Assembly (NCBI GenBank): GCA_026008535.1
Contig: BRKX01000018.1
Location: 49,221,588 to 49,285,587 of the forward strand
DNA from: Perilla frutescens
Taxonomy: Eukaryota > Streptophyta > Magnoliopsida > Lamiales > Lamiaceae
Length of the DNA: 64,000 nucleotides
Direction of reading: 5' to 3'
Notes under the pieces: generated by a model
The model's database searches: none
What the model was told of the DNA's origin: nothing
What the model saw: only the letters and a program-made list of their open reading frames with translations
Shown: one piece after another, positions 10,468 to 22,100 of the stretch
Layout of the letters: every line of letters begins with the position of its first letter
Numbering within the stretch: position 1 is the stretch's first letter
Made by a program: the position numbers and the translations under genes

Positions 10468-13357
10468 CTGGCAGCCATCAGTAAAACAGCTATAACTCTC
10501 TCCAGAAGTAAGCTTTACCCGTGATTCTTATTGCGTTGGATTCCTAACTCAAATATCTACCCTACCAAAAGTTGAACCGGTAGAAACCCTATTTGGGTCG
10601 GCCTCTAGGTAATTATCAAGTTGATTTCCAAAACCGTCACCTCTCATGTAGGGATCGGGGTGAACGTCGGGTTTTTCATTGAGTCTAGCATTTTTGAACA
10701 CTAGAGTCCATTATGAATCAATCCATATGATCATATATGCCTAATCAGTCCACTTTTGAAAAAATCAAATTTTTGAGCCCGCCCAAAGGGGTACCCCTTT
10801 GGCCGGTGGCCAGATTTGGCCCCGTTTTCTGGCAGCCGTCAGTAAAACAGCTATAACTCTCTCCAGAAGTAAGCTTTACCCGTGATTCTTGTTGCGTTGG
10901 ATTCCTAACACAAATATCTACCATACAAAAAGTTCAAATGTAAGAAACTCCTTTTGAGTCAACCTCTAGGTGATTATCAAGTTGATTTCCACAACCGTCG
11001 CCTCTTATATAGGGATCGGGGTGAACGTCGGGTTTTTCATTGAGTCTAGTATTTTCGAACACTAGAGTCCATTATGAATCAATCCATATGATCATATATG
11101 CCTAATCCGTCCACTTTTGAAAAAATCAAATTTTTGAGACCGCCCAAAGGGGTACCCCTTTGGCCGGTGGCCAGATTTGGCCCCGTTTTCTGGCAGCCGT
11201 CAGTAAAACGGCTTTAACTCTCTCCAGAAGTAAGCTTTACCCGTGATTCTTGTTGCGTTGGATTCCTAACTCAAATATCTACCCTACCAAAAGTCGAACC
11301 GGTAGAAACCCTATTTGAGTCGGCCTCTAGGTGATTATCAAGTTGATTTCCAAAACCGTCACCTCTTATGTAGGGATCGGGGTGAACGTCGGGTTTTTCA
11401 TTGAGTCTAGAATTTTTGAACACTAGAGTCCATTATGAATCAATCCATATGATCATATATTCCTAATCCGTCCACTTTTGAAAAAATCAAATATTTGAGC
11501 CCGCCCAAAGGGGGTACCCCTTCTGCCGGTGGCCAGATTTGGCCCCGTTTTCTGGCAGCCATCAGTAAAACAGCTATAACTCTCTCCAGAAATAAGCTTT
11601 ACCCGTGATTCTTGTTGCGTTGGATTCCTAACTCAGATATCTACCCTCCCAAAAGTCGAACCGGTAGAAACCCTATTTGAGTCGGCCTCTAGGTGATTAT
11701 CAAGTTGATTTCCAAAACCGTCAGCTCTTATGTAGGGATCGGGGTGAACGTCGGGTTTTTCATTGAGTCTAGCATTTTTGAACACTAGAGTCCATTATGA
11801 ATCAATCCATATGATCAGATATGCCTAATCCGTCCACTTTTGAAAAAATCAAATTTTTGAGCCCGCCCAAAGGGGTACCCCTTCTGCCGGTGGCCAGATT
11901 TGGCCCCGTTTTCTGGCAGCCATCAGTAAAACAGCTATAACTCTCTCCAGAAGTAAGCTTTACCCGTGATTCTTATTGCGTTGGATTCCTAACTCAAATA
12001 TCTACCCTACCAAAAGTTGAACCGGTAGAAACCCTATTTGGGTCGGCCTCTAGGTAATTATCAAGTTGATTTCCAAAACCGTCACCTCTCATGTAGGGAT
12101 CGGGGTGAACGTCGGGTTTTTCATTGAGTCTAGCATTTTTGAACACTAGAGTCCATTATGAATCAATCCATATGATCATATATGCCTAATCAGTCCACTT
12201 TTGAAAAAATCAAATTTTTGAGCCCGCCCAAAGGGGTACCCCTTTGGCCGGTGGCCAGATTTGGCCCCGTTTTCTGGCAGCCGTCAGTAAAACAGCTATA
12301 ACTCTCTCCAGAAGTAAGCTTTACCCGTGATTCTTGTTGCGTTGGATTCCTAACACAAATATCTACCATACAAAAAGTTCAAATGTAAGAAACTCCTTTT
12401 GAGTCAACCTCTAGGTGATTATCAAGTTGATTTCCACAACCGTCGCCTCTTATATAGGGATCGGGGTGAACGTCGGGTTTTTCATTGAGTCTAGTATTTT
12501 CGAACACTAGAGTCCATTATGAATCAATCCATATGATCATATATGCCTAATCCGTCCACTTTTGAAAAAATCAAATTTTTGAGACCGCCCAAAGGGGTAC
12601 CCCTTTGGCCGGTGGCCAGATTTGGCCCCGTTTTCTGGCAGCCGTCAGTAAAACGGCTTTAACTCTCTCCAGAAGTAAGCTTTACCCGTGATTCTTGTTG
12701 CGTTGGATTCCTAACTCAAATATCTACCCTACCAAAAGTCGAACCGGTAGAAACCCTATTTGAGTCGGCCTCTAGGTGATTATCAAATTGATTTCCAAAA
12801 CCGTCACCTCTTATGTAGGGATCGGGGTGAACGTCGGGTTTTTCATTGAGTCTAGAATTTTTGAACACTAGAGTCCATTATGAATCAATCCATATGATCA
12901 TATATTCCTAATCCGTCCACTTTTGAAAAAATCAAATATTTGAGCCCGCCCAAAGGGGGTACCCCTTCTGCCGGTGGCCAGATTTGGCCCCGTTTTCTGG
13001 CAGCCATCAGTAAAACAGCTATAACTCTCTCCAGAAATAAGCTTTACCCGTGATTCTTGTTGCGTTGGATTCCTAACTCAAATATCTACCCTCCCAAAAG
13101 TCGAACCGGTAGAAACCCTATTTGAGTCGGCCTCTAGGTGATTATCAAGTTGATTTCCAAAACCGTCACCTCTTATGTAGGGATCGGGGTGAACGTCGGG
13201 TTTTTCATTGAGTCTAGCATTTTTGAACACTAGAGTCCATTATGAATCAATCCATATGATCATATATGCCTAATCCGTCCACTTTTGAAAAAATCAAATT
13301 TTTGAGCCCGCCCAAAGGGGTACCCCTTTGGCCGGTGGCCAGATTTGGCCCCGTTTT
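10468..13357. repeat. Two tandem copies of a 4-monomer unit (1445 bp each)
   Basis: Monomers at 10468, 10829, 11190 and 11552 repeat as 11913, 12274, 12635 and 12997. Diagnostic pairs are tttgggtcgg with ctcatgtag, the B subtype with ctaccatac, cggctttaac with atattcctaatcc followed by gggggtaccccttctgcc, and aataag with ctcccaaaag. Both copies are 1445 bp. Near identity by eye implies a recent duplication. Confidence 0.85.
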
Positions 13358-14079
13358 CTGGCAGCCGTCAGTAAAACAGCTATAACTCTCTCCAGAAGAA
13401 AGTTTTACCCGTGATTCTTGTCACGTTGGATTCCTAACTCAAATATCTACCCTATAAAAAGTTCAAATGGAAGAAACTCTTTTTGAGTCAACCTCTAGGT
13501 GATTATCAAGTTGATTTCCACAACCGTCGCCTCTTATATAGGGATCGGGGTGAACGTCGGGTTTTTCATTGAGTCTAGAATTTTTGAACACTAGAGTCCA
13601 TTATGAATCAATCCATATGATCATATATGCCTAATCCATCAACTTTTGAAAAAATCAAAATTTTGAGCCCGCCCAAAGGGGTACCCCTTTGGCCGGTGGC
13701 CAGATTTGGCCCCGTGTTCTGGCAGCCGTTAGTAAAACGGCTTTAACTCTCTCCAGAAGTAAGCTTTACCCGTGATTCATGTTGCGTTGGATTCCTAACT
13801 CAAATATCTACCCTACCAAAAGTCGAACCGGTAGAAACCCTGTTTGAGTCGGCCTCTAGGTGATTATCAAGTTGATTTCCACAACCGTCGCCTCTTATGT
13901 AGGGATCGGGGTAAACGTCAGGTTTTTCATTGAGTCTAACATTTTTGAACACTAGAGTCCATTATGAATCAATCCATATGAACATATATGCCTAATCTGT
14001 CCACTTTTGAAAAAATCAAATTTTTGAGCCCGCCCAATGGGGTACCCCTTTGGCCGGTGGCCAGATTTGGCCCCGTTTT

Positions 14080-17000
14080 CTGGCAGCCGTCAGTAAAACA
14101 GCTATAACTCTCTCCAGAAGAAAGCTTTACCCGTGATTCTTGTCGCGTTGGATTCCTAACTCAAATATCTACCCTATAAAAAGTTCAAATGGAAGAAACT
14201 CTTTTTGAGTCAACCTCTAGGTGATTATCAAGTTGATTTCCACAACCGTCGCCTCTTATATAGGGATCGGGGTGAACGTCGGGTTTTTCATTGAGTCTAG
14301 AATTTTTGAACACTAGAGTCCATTATGAATCAATCCATATGATCATATATGCCTAATCCATCAACTTTTGAAAAAATCAAATTTTTGAGCCCGCCCAAAG
14401 GGGTACCCCTTTGGCCGGTGGCCAGATTTGGCCCCGTGTTCTGGCAGCCGTCAGTAAAACGGCTTTAACTCTCTCCAGAAGTAAGCTTTACCCGTGATTC
14501 ATGTTGCGTTGGATTCCAAACTCAAATATCTACCCTACCAAAAGTCGAGCCGGTAGAAACCCTATTTGAGTCGGCCTCTAGGTGATTATCAAGTTGATTT
14601 CCAAAACCGTCACCTCTTATGTAGGGATCGGGGTGAACGTCGGGTTTTTCATTGAGTCTAGCATTTTTGAACACTAGAGTCCATTATGAATCAATCCATA
14701 TGATCATATATGCCTAATCCATCCACTTTTGAAAAAATCAAATATTTGAGCCCGCCCAAAGGGGTACCCCTTTGGCCGGTGGCCAGATTTGGCCCCGTTT
14801 TCTGGCAGCCGTCAGTAAAACGACTATAACTCTCTCCAGAACTAAGCTTTACCCGTGATTCTTGTTGCGTTGGATTCCTAACTCAAATATCTACCCTACC
14901 AAAAGTTGAACCGGTAGAAAACCTATTTGAGTCGGCCTCTAGGTGATTATCAAGTTGATTTCCACAATCGTCGCCTCTTATGTAGGGATCGGGGTAAACG
15001 TCGGGTTTTTTATTGAGTCTAGCATTTTTGAACACTAGAGTCCATTATGAATCAATCCATATGATCAGATATGCCTAATCCGTTCACTTTTGAAAAAATC
15101 AAATTTTTGAGCCCGCCCAAAGGGGTACCCCTTTGGCCGGTGGCCAGATTTGGCCCCATTTTCTGGCAGCCATCAGTAAAACAGCTATAACTCTCTCCAG
15201 AAGTAAGCTTTACCCGTGATTCTTGTTGCGTTGGATTCCTAACTCAAATATCTACCCTACCAAAAGTCGAACCAGTAGAAACCCTATTTGAGTCGGCCTC
15301 TAGGTAATTATCAAGTTGATTTCCAAAACCGTCACCTCTTATGTAGGGATCGGGGTGAACGTCGGGTTTTTCATTGAGTCTAGAATTTTTGAACACTAGA
15401 GTCCATTATAAAACAATCCATATGATCATATATGCCTAATCCGTCCACTTTTTAAAAAATAAAATTTTTGAGCCCGCCCAAAGGGACCCCTTTGGCTGGT
15501 GGCCAGATTTGGCCCCGTTTTCTGGCAGCCGTCAATAAAACGGCTATAAATCTCTCCAGAAGTAAGCTTTACACGTGATTCTTGTTGCGTTGGATTCCTA
15601 ACTCAAATATCTACCCTACCAAATGTCGAACCGGTAGAAACCCTATTTGAGTCGGCCTCTTGGTGATTATCAAATTGATTTCCAAAACCGTCACCTCTTA
15701 TGTAGGGATCGGGGTGAACGTCGGGTTTTTCATTGAGTCTAGCATTTTTGAACACTAGAGTCCATTATGAAACAATCCATATGATCATATATGTCTAATC
15801 CGTCCACTTTTGAAAAAATTAAAATTTTGAGCCCGCCCAAAGGGTTAGCCCTTTGGCCGGTGGCCAGATTTGGCCCCGTTTTCTGGCAGCCGTCAGTAAA
15901 ACGGCTATAACTCTCTCCAAAACTAAGCTTTACCCGTGATTCTTATTGCGTTGGATTCCTAACTCAAATATGTACCCTACCAAAAGTCGAACCGGTAGAA
16001 ACCCTATTTGAGTCGGCCTCTAGGTGATTATCAAGTTGATTTCCAAAACCGTCACCTCTTATGTAGGGATCGAGGTGAACGTCGGGTTTTGCATTGAGTC
16101 TAGCATTTTTGAACACTAGAGTCCATTATAAATCAATCCATATGATCATATATGCCTAATCCGTCCACTTTTCAAAAAATCAAATTTTTGAGCCCGCCCA
16201 AAGGGGTACCCCTTTGGCCGGTGGCCAGATTTGGCCCCGTTTTCTGGCAGCCGTCAGTAAAACAGCTATAACTCTCTCCAGAAGAAAGCTTTACCCGTGA
16301 TTCTTGTCACGTTGGATTCCTAACTCAAATATCTACCCTATAAAAAGTTCAAATGGAAGAAACTCTTTTTGAGTCAACCTCTAGGTAATTATCAAGTTGA
16401 TTTCCACAACCGTCGCCTCTTATATAGGGATCGGGGTGAACGTCGGGTTTTTCATTGAGTCTAGAATTTTTGAACACTAGAGTCCATTATGAATCAATCC
16501 ATATGATCATATATGCCTAATCCATCAACTTTTGAAAAAATCAAATTTTTGAGCCCGCCCAAAGGGGTACCCCTTTGGCCGGTGGCCAGATTTGGCCCCG
16601 TGTTCTGGCAGCCGTCAGTAAAACGGCTTTAACTCTCTCTAGAAGTAAGCTTTACCCGTGATTCATGTTGCGTTGGATTCCTAACTCAAATATCTACCCT
16701 ACCAAAAGTCGAGCCGGTAGAAACCCTATTTGAGTCGGCCTCTAGGTGATTATCAAGTTGATTTCCAAAACCGTCACCTCTTATGTAGGGATCGGGGTGA
16801 ACGTCGGGTTTTTCATTGAGTCTAGCATTTTTGAACACTAGAGTCCATTATGAATCAATCCATATGATCATATATGCCTAATCCATCCACTTTTGAAAAA
16901 ATCAAATATTTGAGCCCGCCCAAAGGGGTACCCCTTTGGCCGGTGGCCAGATTTGGCCCCATTTTCTGGCAGCCATCAGTAAAACAGCTATAACTCTCTC

Positions 17001-19131
17001 CAGAAGTAAGCTTTACCCGTGATTCTTGTTGCGTTGGATTCCTAACTCAAATATCTACCCTACCAAAAGTCGAACCGGTAGAAACCCTATTTGAGTCGGC
17101 CTCTAGGTGATTATCAAGTTGATTTCCACAACCGTCGCCTCTTATGTAGGGATCGGGGTAAACGTCGGGTTTTTTATTGAGTCTAGCATTTTTGAACACT
17201 AGAGTCCATTATGAATCAATCCATATGCTCAGATATGCCTAATCCGTCCACTTTTGAAAAAATCAAATATTTGAGCCCGCCCAAAGGGGTACCCCTTTGG
17301 CCGGTGGCCAGATTTGGCCCCATTTTCTGGCAGCCATCAGTAAAACAGCTATAACTCTCTCCAGAAGTAAGCTTTACCCGTGATTCTTGTTGCGTTGGAT
17401 TCCTAACTCAAATATCTACCCTACCAAAAGTCGAACCGGTAGAAACCCTATTTGAGTCGGCCTCTAGGTAATTATCAAGTTGATTTCCAAAACCGTCACC
17501 TCTTATGTAGGGATCGGGGTGAACGTCGTGTTTTTCATTGAGTCTAGAATTTTTGAACACTAGAGTCCATTATAAAACAATCCGTATGATCATATATGCC
17601 TAATCCGTCCACTTTTTAAAAAATCAAATTTTTGAGCCCGCCCAAAGGGGTACCCCTTTGGCTGGTGGCCAGATTTGGCCCCGTTTTCTGGCAGCCGTCA
17701 ATAAAACGGCTATAAATCTCTCCAGAAGTAAGCTTTACCCGTGATTCTTGTTGCGTTGGATTCCTAACTCAAATATCTACCCTACCAAATGTCGAACCGG
17801 TAGAAACCCTATTTGAGTCGGCCTCTTGGTGATTATCAAGTTGATTTCCAAAACCGTCACCTCTTATGTAGGGATCGGGGTGAACGTCGGGTTTTTCATT
17901 GAGTCTAGCATTTTTGAACACTAGAGTCCATTATGAAACAATCCATATGATCATATATGTCTAATCCGTCCACTTTTCAAAAAATTAAAATTTTGAGCCC
18001 GCCCAAAGGGTTAGCCCTTTGGCCGGTGGCCAGATTTGGCCCCGTTTTCTGGCAGCCGTCAGTAAAACGGCTATAACTCTCTCCAAAACTAAGCTTTACC
18101 CGTGATTCTTATTGCGTTGGATTCCTAACTCAAATATGTACCCTACCAAAAGTCGAACCGGTAGAAACCCTATTTGAGTCGGCCTCTAGGTGATTATCAA
18201 GTTGATTTCCAAAACCGTCACCTCTTATGTAGGGATCGAGGTGAACGTCGGGTTTTTCATTGAGTCTAGCATTTTTGAACACTAGAGTCCATTATGAAAC
18301 AATCCATATGATCATATATGTCTAATCCGTCCACTTTTGAAAAAATTAAAATTTTGTGCCCGCCCAAAGGGTTAGCCCTTTGGCCGTTGGCCAGATTTGG
18401 CCCCGTTTTCTGGCAGCCGTCAGTAAAACGGCTATAACTCTCTCCAAAACTAAGCTTTACCCGTGATTCTTATTGCGTTGGATTCCTAACTCAAATATGT
18501 ACCCTACCAAAAGTCGAACCGGTAGAAACCCTATTTGAGTCGGCGTCGAGGTGATTATCAAGTTGATTTCCAAAACCGTCACCTCTTATGTAGGGATCGG
18601 GGTGAACGTCGGGTTTTTCATTGAGTCTAGCATTTTTGAACACTAGAGTCCATTATGAATCAATCCATATGATCATATATGCCTAATCCGTCCACTTTTG
18701 AAAAAATCAAATTTTTGAGCCCGCCCAAAGGGGTACCCTTTTGGCCGGTGGCCAGATTTGGCCCCATTTTCTGGCAGCCGTCAGTAAAACGGTTATAACT
18801 CTCTCCAGAACTAAGCTTTACCCGTGATTCTTGTTGCGTTGGATTCCTAACTCAAATATGTACCCTACCAAAAGTCGAACCGGTAGAAACCCTATTTCAT
18901 TCGGCCTCTAGGTGATTATCAAGTTGATTTCCAAAACCGTCACCTCTTATGTAGGGATCGGGGTGAACGTCGGGTTTTTCATTGAGTCTAGCATTTTTGA
19001 AAACTAGAGTCCATTATGAATCAATCCATATGAACATATATGCCTAATCCGTCCACTTGTGAAAAAATCAAATTTTTGAGCCCGCCCAAAGGGTTACCCC
19101 TTTGGCCGGTGGCCAGATTTGGCCCCGTTTT
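14080..19131. repeat. 14-monomer HOR copy A (5052 bp)
   Basis: This is the complete unit. In order: a B-type monomer (14080), gattcatgttgcg (14441), cgact with acaatcgtcgcc (14802), gaaccagtag with ttataaaac (15163), ataaatctc with gggttagccc (15522), ccaaaactaag (15883), a second B-type (16244), gattcatgttgcg (16605), ctcagatatg (16966), gtcgtgttttt (17327), ataaatctc (17688), two ccaaaactaag monomers (18049, 18410), and cggttataac with atttcattcgg (18771). The 15163 monomer is 359 bp because its KpnI palindrome has shrunk (aaagggacccc). Confidence 0.85.
16341..16380 (+). repeat. Divergent B-subtype core segment (representative)
   Basis: In B-type monomers the 40-bp stretch that normally reads ccaaaagtcgaaccggtag onward is replaced by a taaaaagttcaaatggaag form ending in gagtcaacc. 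Differences are concentrated here and in the downstream acaaccgtcgcc/tatatagg part, while the rest of the monomer matches its neighbours. The CpGs of the usual form are lost (gtcgg to gtcaa, tcgaaccgg to ttcaaatgg). B-type monomers start at 722, 2527, 7219, 9384, 10829, 12274, 13358, 14080, 16244, 19132, 21296, 24545, 26350, 29236, 35730 and 45113; none is seen further right. Confidence 0.8.
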
Positions 19132-22100
19132 CTGGCAGCCGTTAGTAAAACAGCTATAACTCTCTCCAGAAGAAAGCTTTACCCGTGATTCTTGTCGCGT
19201 TGGATTCCTAACTCAAATATCTACCCTATAAAAAGTTCAAATGGGAGAAACTCTTTTTGAGTCAACCTCTAGGTGATTATCAAGTTGATTTCCACAACCG
19301 TCGCCTCTTATATAGGGATCGGGGTGAACGTCGGGTTTTTCATTGAGTCTAGAATTTTTGAACACTAGAGTCCATTATGAATCAATCCATATGATCATAT
19401 ATGCCTAATCCATCAACTTTTGAAAAAATCAAATTTTTGAGCCCGCCCAAAGGGGTATCCCTTTGGCCGGTGGCCAGATTTGGCCCCGTGTTCTGGCAGC
19501 CGTCAGTAAAACGGCTTTAACTCTCTCCAGAAGTAAGCTTTACCCGTGATTCATGTTGCGTTGGATTCCTAACTCAAATATCTACCCTACCAAAAGTCGA
19601 GCCGGTAGAAACCCTATTTGAGTCGGCCTCTAGGTGATTATCAAGTTGATTTCCAAAACCGTCACCTCTTATGTAGGGATCGGGGTGAACGTCGGGTTTT
19701 TCATTGAGTCTAGCATTTTTGAACACTAGAGTCCATTATGAATCAATCCATATGATCATATATGCCTAATCCATCCACTTTTGAAAAAATCAAATATTTG
19801 AGCCCGCCCAAAGGGGTATCCCTTTGGCCGGTGGCCAGATTTGGCCCCGTTTTCTGGCAGCCGTCAGTAAAACGACTATAACTCTCTCCAGAACTAAGCT
19901 TTACCCGTGATTCTTGTTGCGTTGGATTCCTAACTCAAATATCTACCCTACCAAAAGTCGAACCGGTAGAAAACCTATTTGAGTCGGCCTCTAGGTGATT
20001 ATCAAGTTGATTTCCACAATCGTCGCCTCTTATGTAGGGATCGGGGTAAACGTCGGGTTTTTTATTGAGTCTAGCATTTTTGAACACTAGAGTCCATTAT
20101 GAATCAATCCATATGATCAGATATGCCTAATCCGTTCACTTTTGAAACAATCAAATTTTTGAGCCCGCCCAAAGGGGTACCCCTTTGGCCGGTGGCCAGA
20201 TTTGGCCCCATTTTCTGGCAGCCATCAGTAAAACAGCTATAACTCTCTCCAGAAGTAAGCTTTACCCGTGATTCTTGTTGCGTTGGATTCCTAACTCAAA
20301 TATCTACCCTACCAAAAGTCGAACCAGTAGAAACCCTATTTGAGTCGGCCTCTAGGTAATTATCAAGTTGATTTCCAAAACCGTCACCTCTTATGTAGGG
20401 ATCGGGGTGAACGTCGGGTTTTTCATTGAGTCTAGAATTTTTGAACACTAGAGTCCATTATAAAACAATCCATATGATCATATATGCCTAATCCGTCCAC
20501 TTTTTAAAAAATAAAATTTTTGAGCCCGCCCAAAGGGACCCCTTTGGCTGGTGGCCAGATTTGGCCCCGTTTTCTGGCAGCCGTCAATAAAACGGCTATA
20601 AATCTCTCCAGAAGTAAGCTTTACACGTGATTCTTGTTGCGTTGGATTCCTAACTCAAATATCTACCCTACCAAATGTCGAACCGGTAGAAACCCTATTT
20701 GAGTCAGCCTCTTGGTGATTATCAAGTTGATTTCCAAAACCGTCACCTCTTATGTAGGGATCGGGGTGAACGTCGGGTTTTTCATTGAGTCTAGCATTTT
20801 TGAACACTAGAGTCCATTATGAAACAATCCATATGATCATATATGTCTAATCCGTCCACTTTTGAAAAAATTAAAATTTTGAGCCCGCCCAAAGGGTTAG
20901 CCCTTTGGCCGGTGGCCAGATTTGGCCCCGTTTTCTGGCAGCCGTCAGTAAAACGGCTATAACTCTCTCCAAAACTAAGCTTTACCCGTGATTCTTATTG
21001 CGTTGGATTCCTAACTCAAATATGTACCCTACCAAAAGTCGAACCGGTAGAAACCCTATTTGAGTCGGCCTCTAGGTGATTATCAAGTTGATTTCCAAAA
21101 CCGTCACCTCTTATGTAGGGATCGAGGTGAACGTCGGGTTTTTCATTGAGTCTAGCATTTTTGAACACTAGAGTCCATTATGAATCAATCCATATGATCA
21201 TATATGCCTAATCCGTCCACTTTTGAAAAAATCAAATTTTTGAGCCCGCCCAAAGGGGTACCCCTTTGGCCGGTGGCCAGATTTGGCCCCGTTTTCTGGC
21301 AGCCGTCAGTAAAACAGCTATAACTCTCTCCAGAAGAAAGCTTTACCCGTGATTCTTGTCACGTTGGATTCCTAACTCAAATATCTACCCTATAAAAAGT
21401 TCAAATGGAAGAAACTCTTTTTGAGTCAACCTCTAGGTAATTATCAAGTTGATTTCCACAACCGTCGCCTCTTATATAGGGATCGGGGTGAACGTCGGGT
21501 TTTTCATTGAGTCTAGAATTTTTGAACACTAGAGTCCATTATGAATCAATCCATATGATCATATATGCCTAATCCATCAACTTTTGAAAAAATCAAATTT
21601 TTGAGCCCGCCCAAAGGGGTACCCCTTTGGCCGGTGGCCAGATTTGGCCCCGTTTTCTGGCAGCCGTCAGTAAAACGGCTTTAACTCTCTCTAGAAGTAA
21701 GCTTTACCCGTGATTCATGTTGCGTTGGATTCCTAACTCAAATATCTACCCTACCAAAAGTCGAGCCGGTAGAAACCCTATTTGAGTCGGCCTCTAGGTG
21801 ATTATCAAGTTGATTTCCAAAACCGTCACCTCTTATGTAGGGATCGGGGTGAACGTCGGGTTTTTCATTGAGTCTAGCATTTTTGAACACTAGAGTCCAT
21901 TATGAATCAATCCATATGATCATATATGCCTAATCCATCCACTTTTGAAAAAATCAAATATTTGAGCCCGCCCAAAGGGGTACCCGTTTGGCCGGTGGCC
22001 AGATTTGGCCCCATTTTCTGGCAGCCATCAGTAAAACAGCTATAACTCTCTCCAGAAGTAAGCTTTACCCGTGATTCTTGTTGCGTTGGATTCCTAACTC

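Larger units (their letters stand above)
1..13357. repeat. Satellite block I: mixed 3-, 4- and 6/7-monomer units
   Basis: Monomer starts: 1, 362, 722, 1083, 1444, 1805, 2166, 2527, 2888, 3249, 3610, 3971, 4332, 4693, 5054, 5415, 5776, 6137, 6498, 6858, 7219, 7580, 7941, 8302, 8663, 9023, 9384, 9745, 10107, 10468, 10829, 11190, 11552, 11913, 12274, 12635, 12997. Typical alleles are ccctatttgag and ttatgtagggatc. Recurrent subtypes include one with gtctagaattt plus ttataaaac (starts 1, 1444, 3610, 4693, 6498), one with cttattgag (1083, 3249, 4332), one with aaatcatcgcc (1805, 2888, 3971, 5415, 7941) and the B subtype (722, 2527, 7219, 9384, 10829, 12274). The right boundary is set where the block II subtype order begins; it is a judgement, not a sharp junction. 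Confidence 0.85.

Noticed and set aside
16420..16436. TATA-box-like tatatagg in B-type monomers
   Set aside because: A single base change from the usual tatgtagg, with no downstream gene or start signal; chance resemblance.
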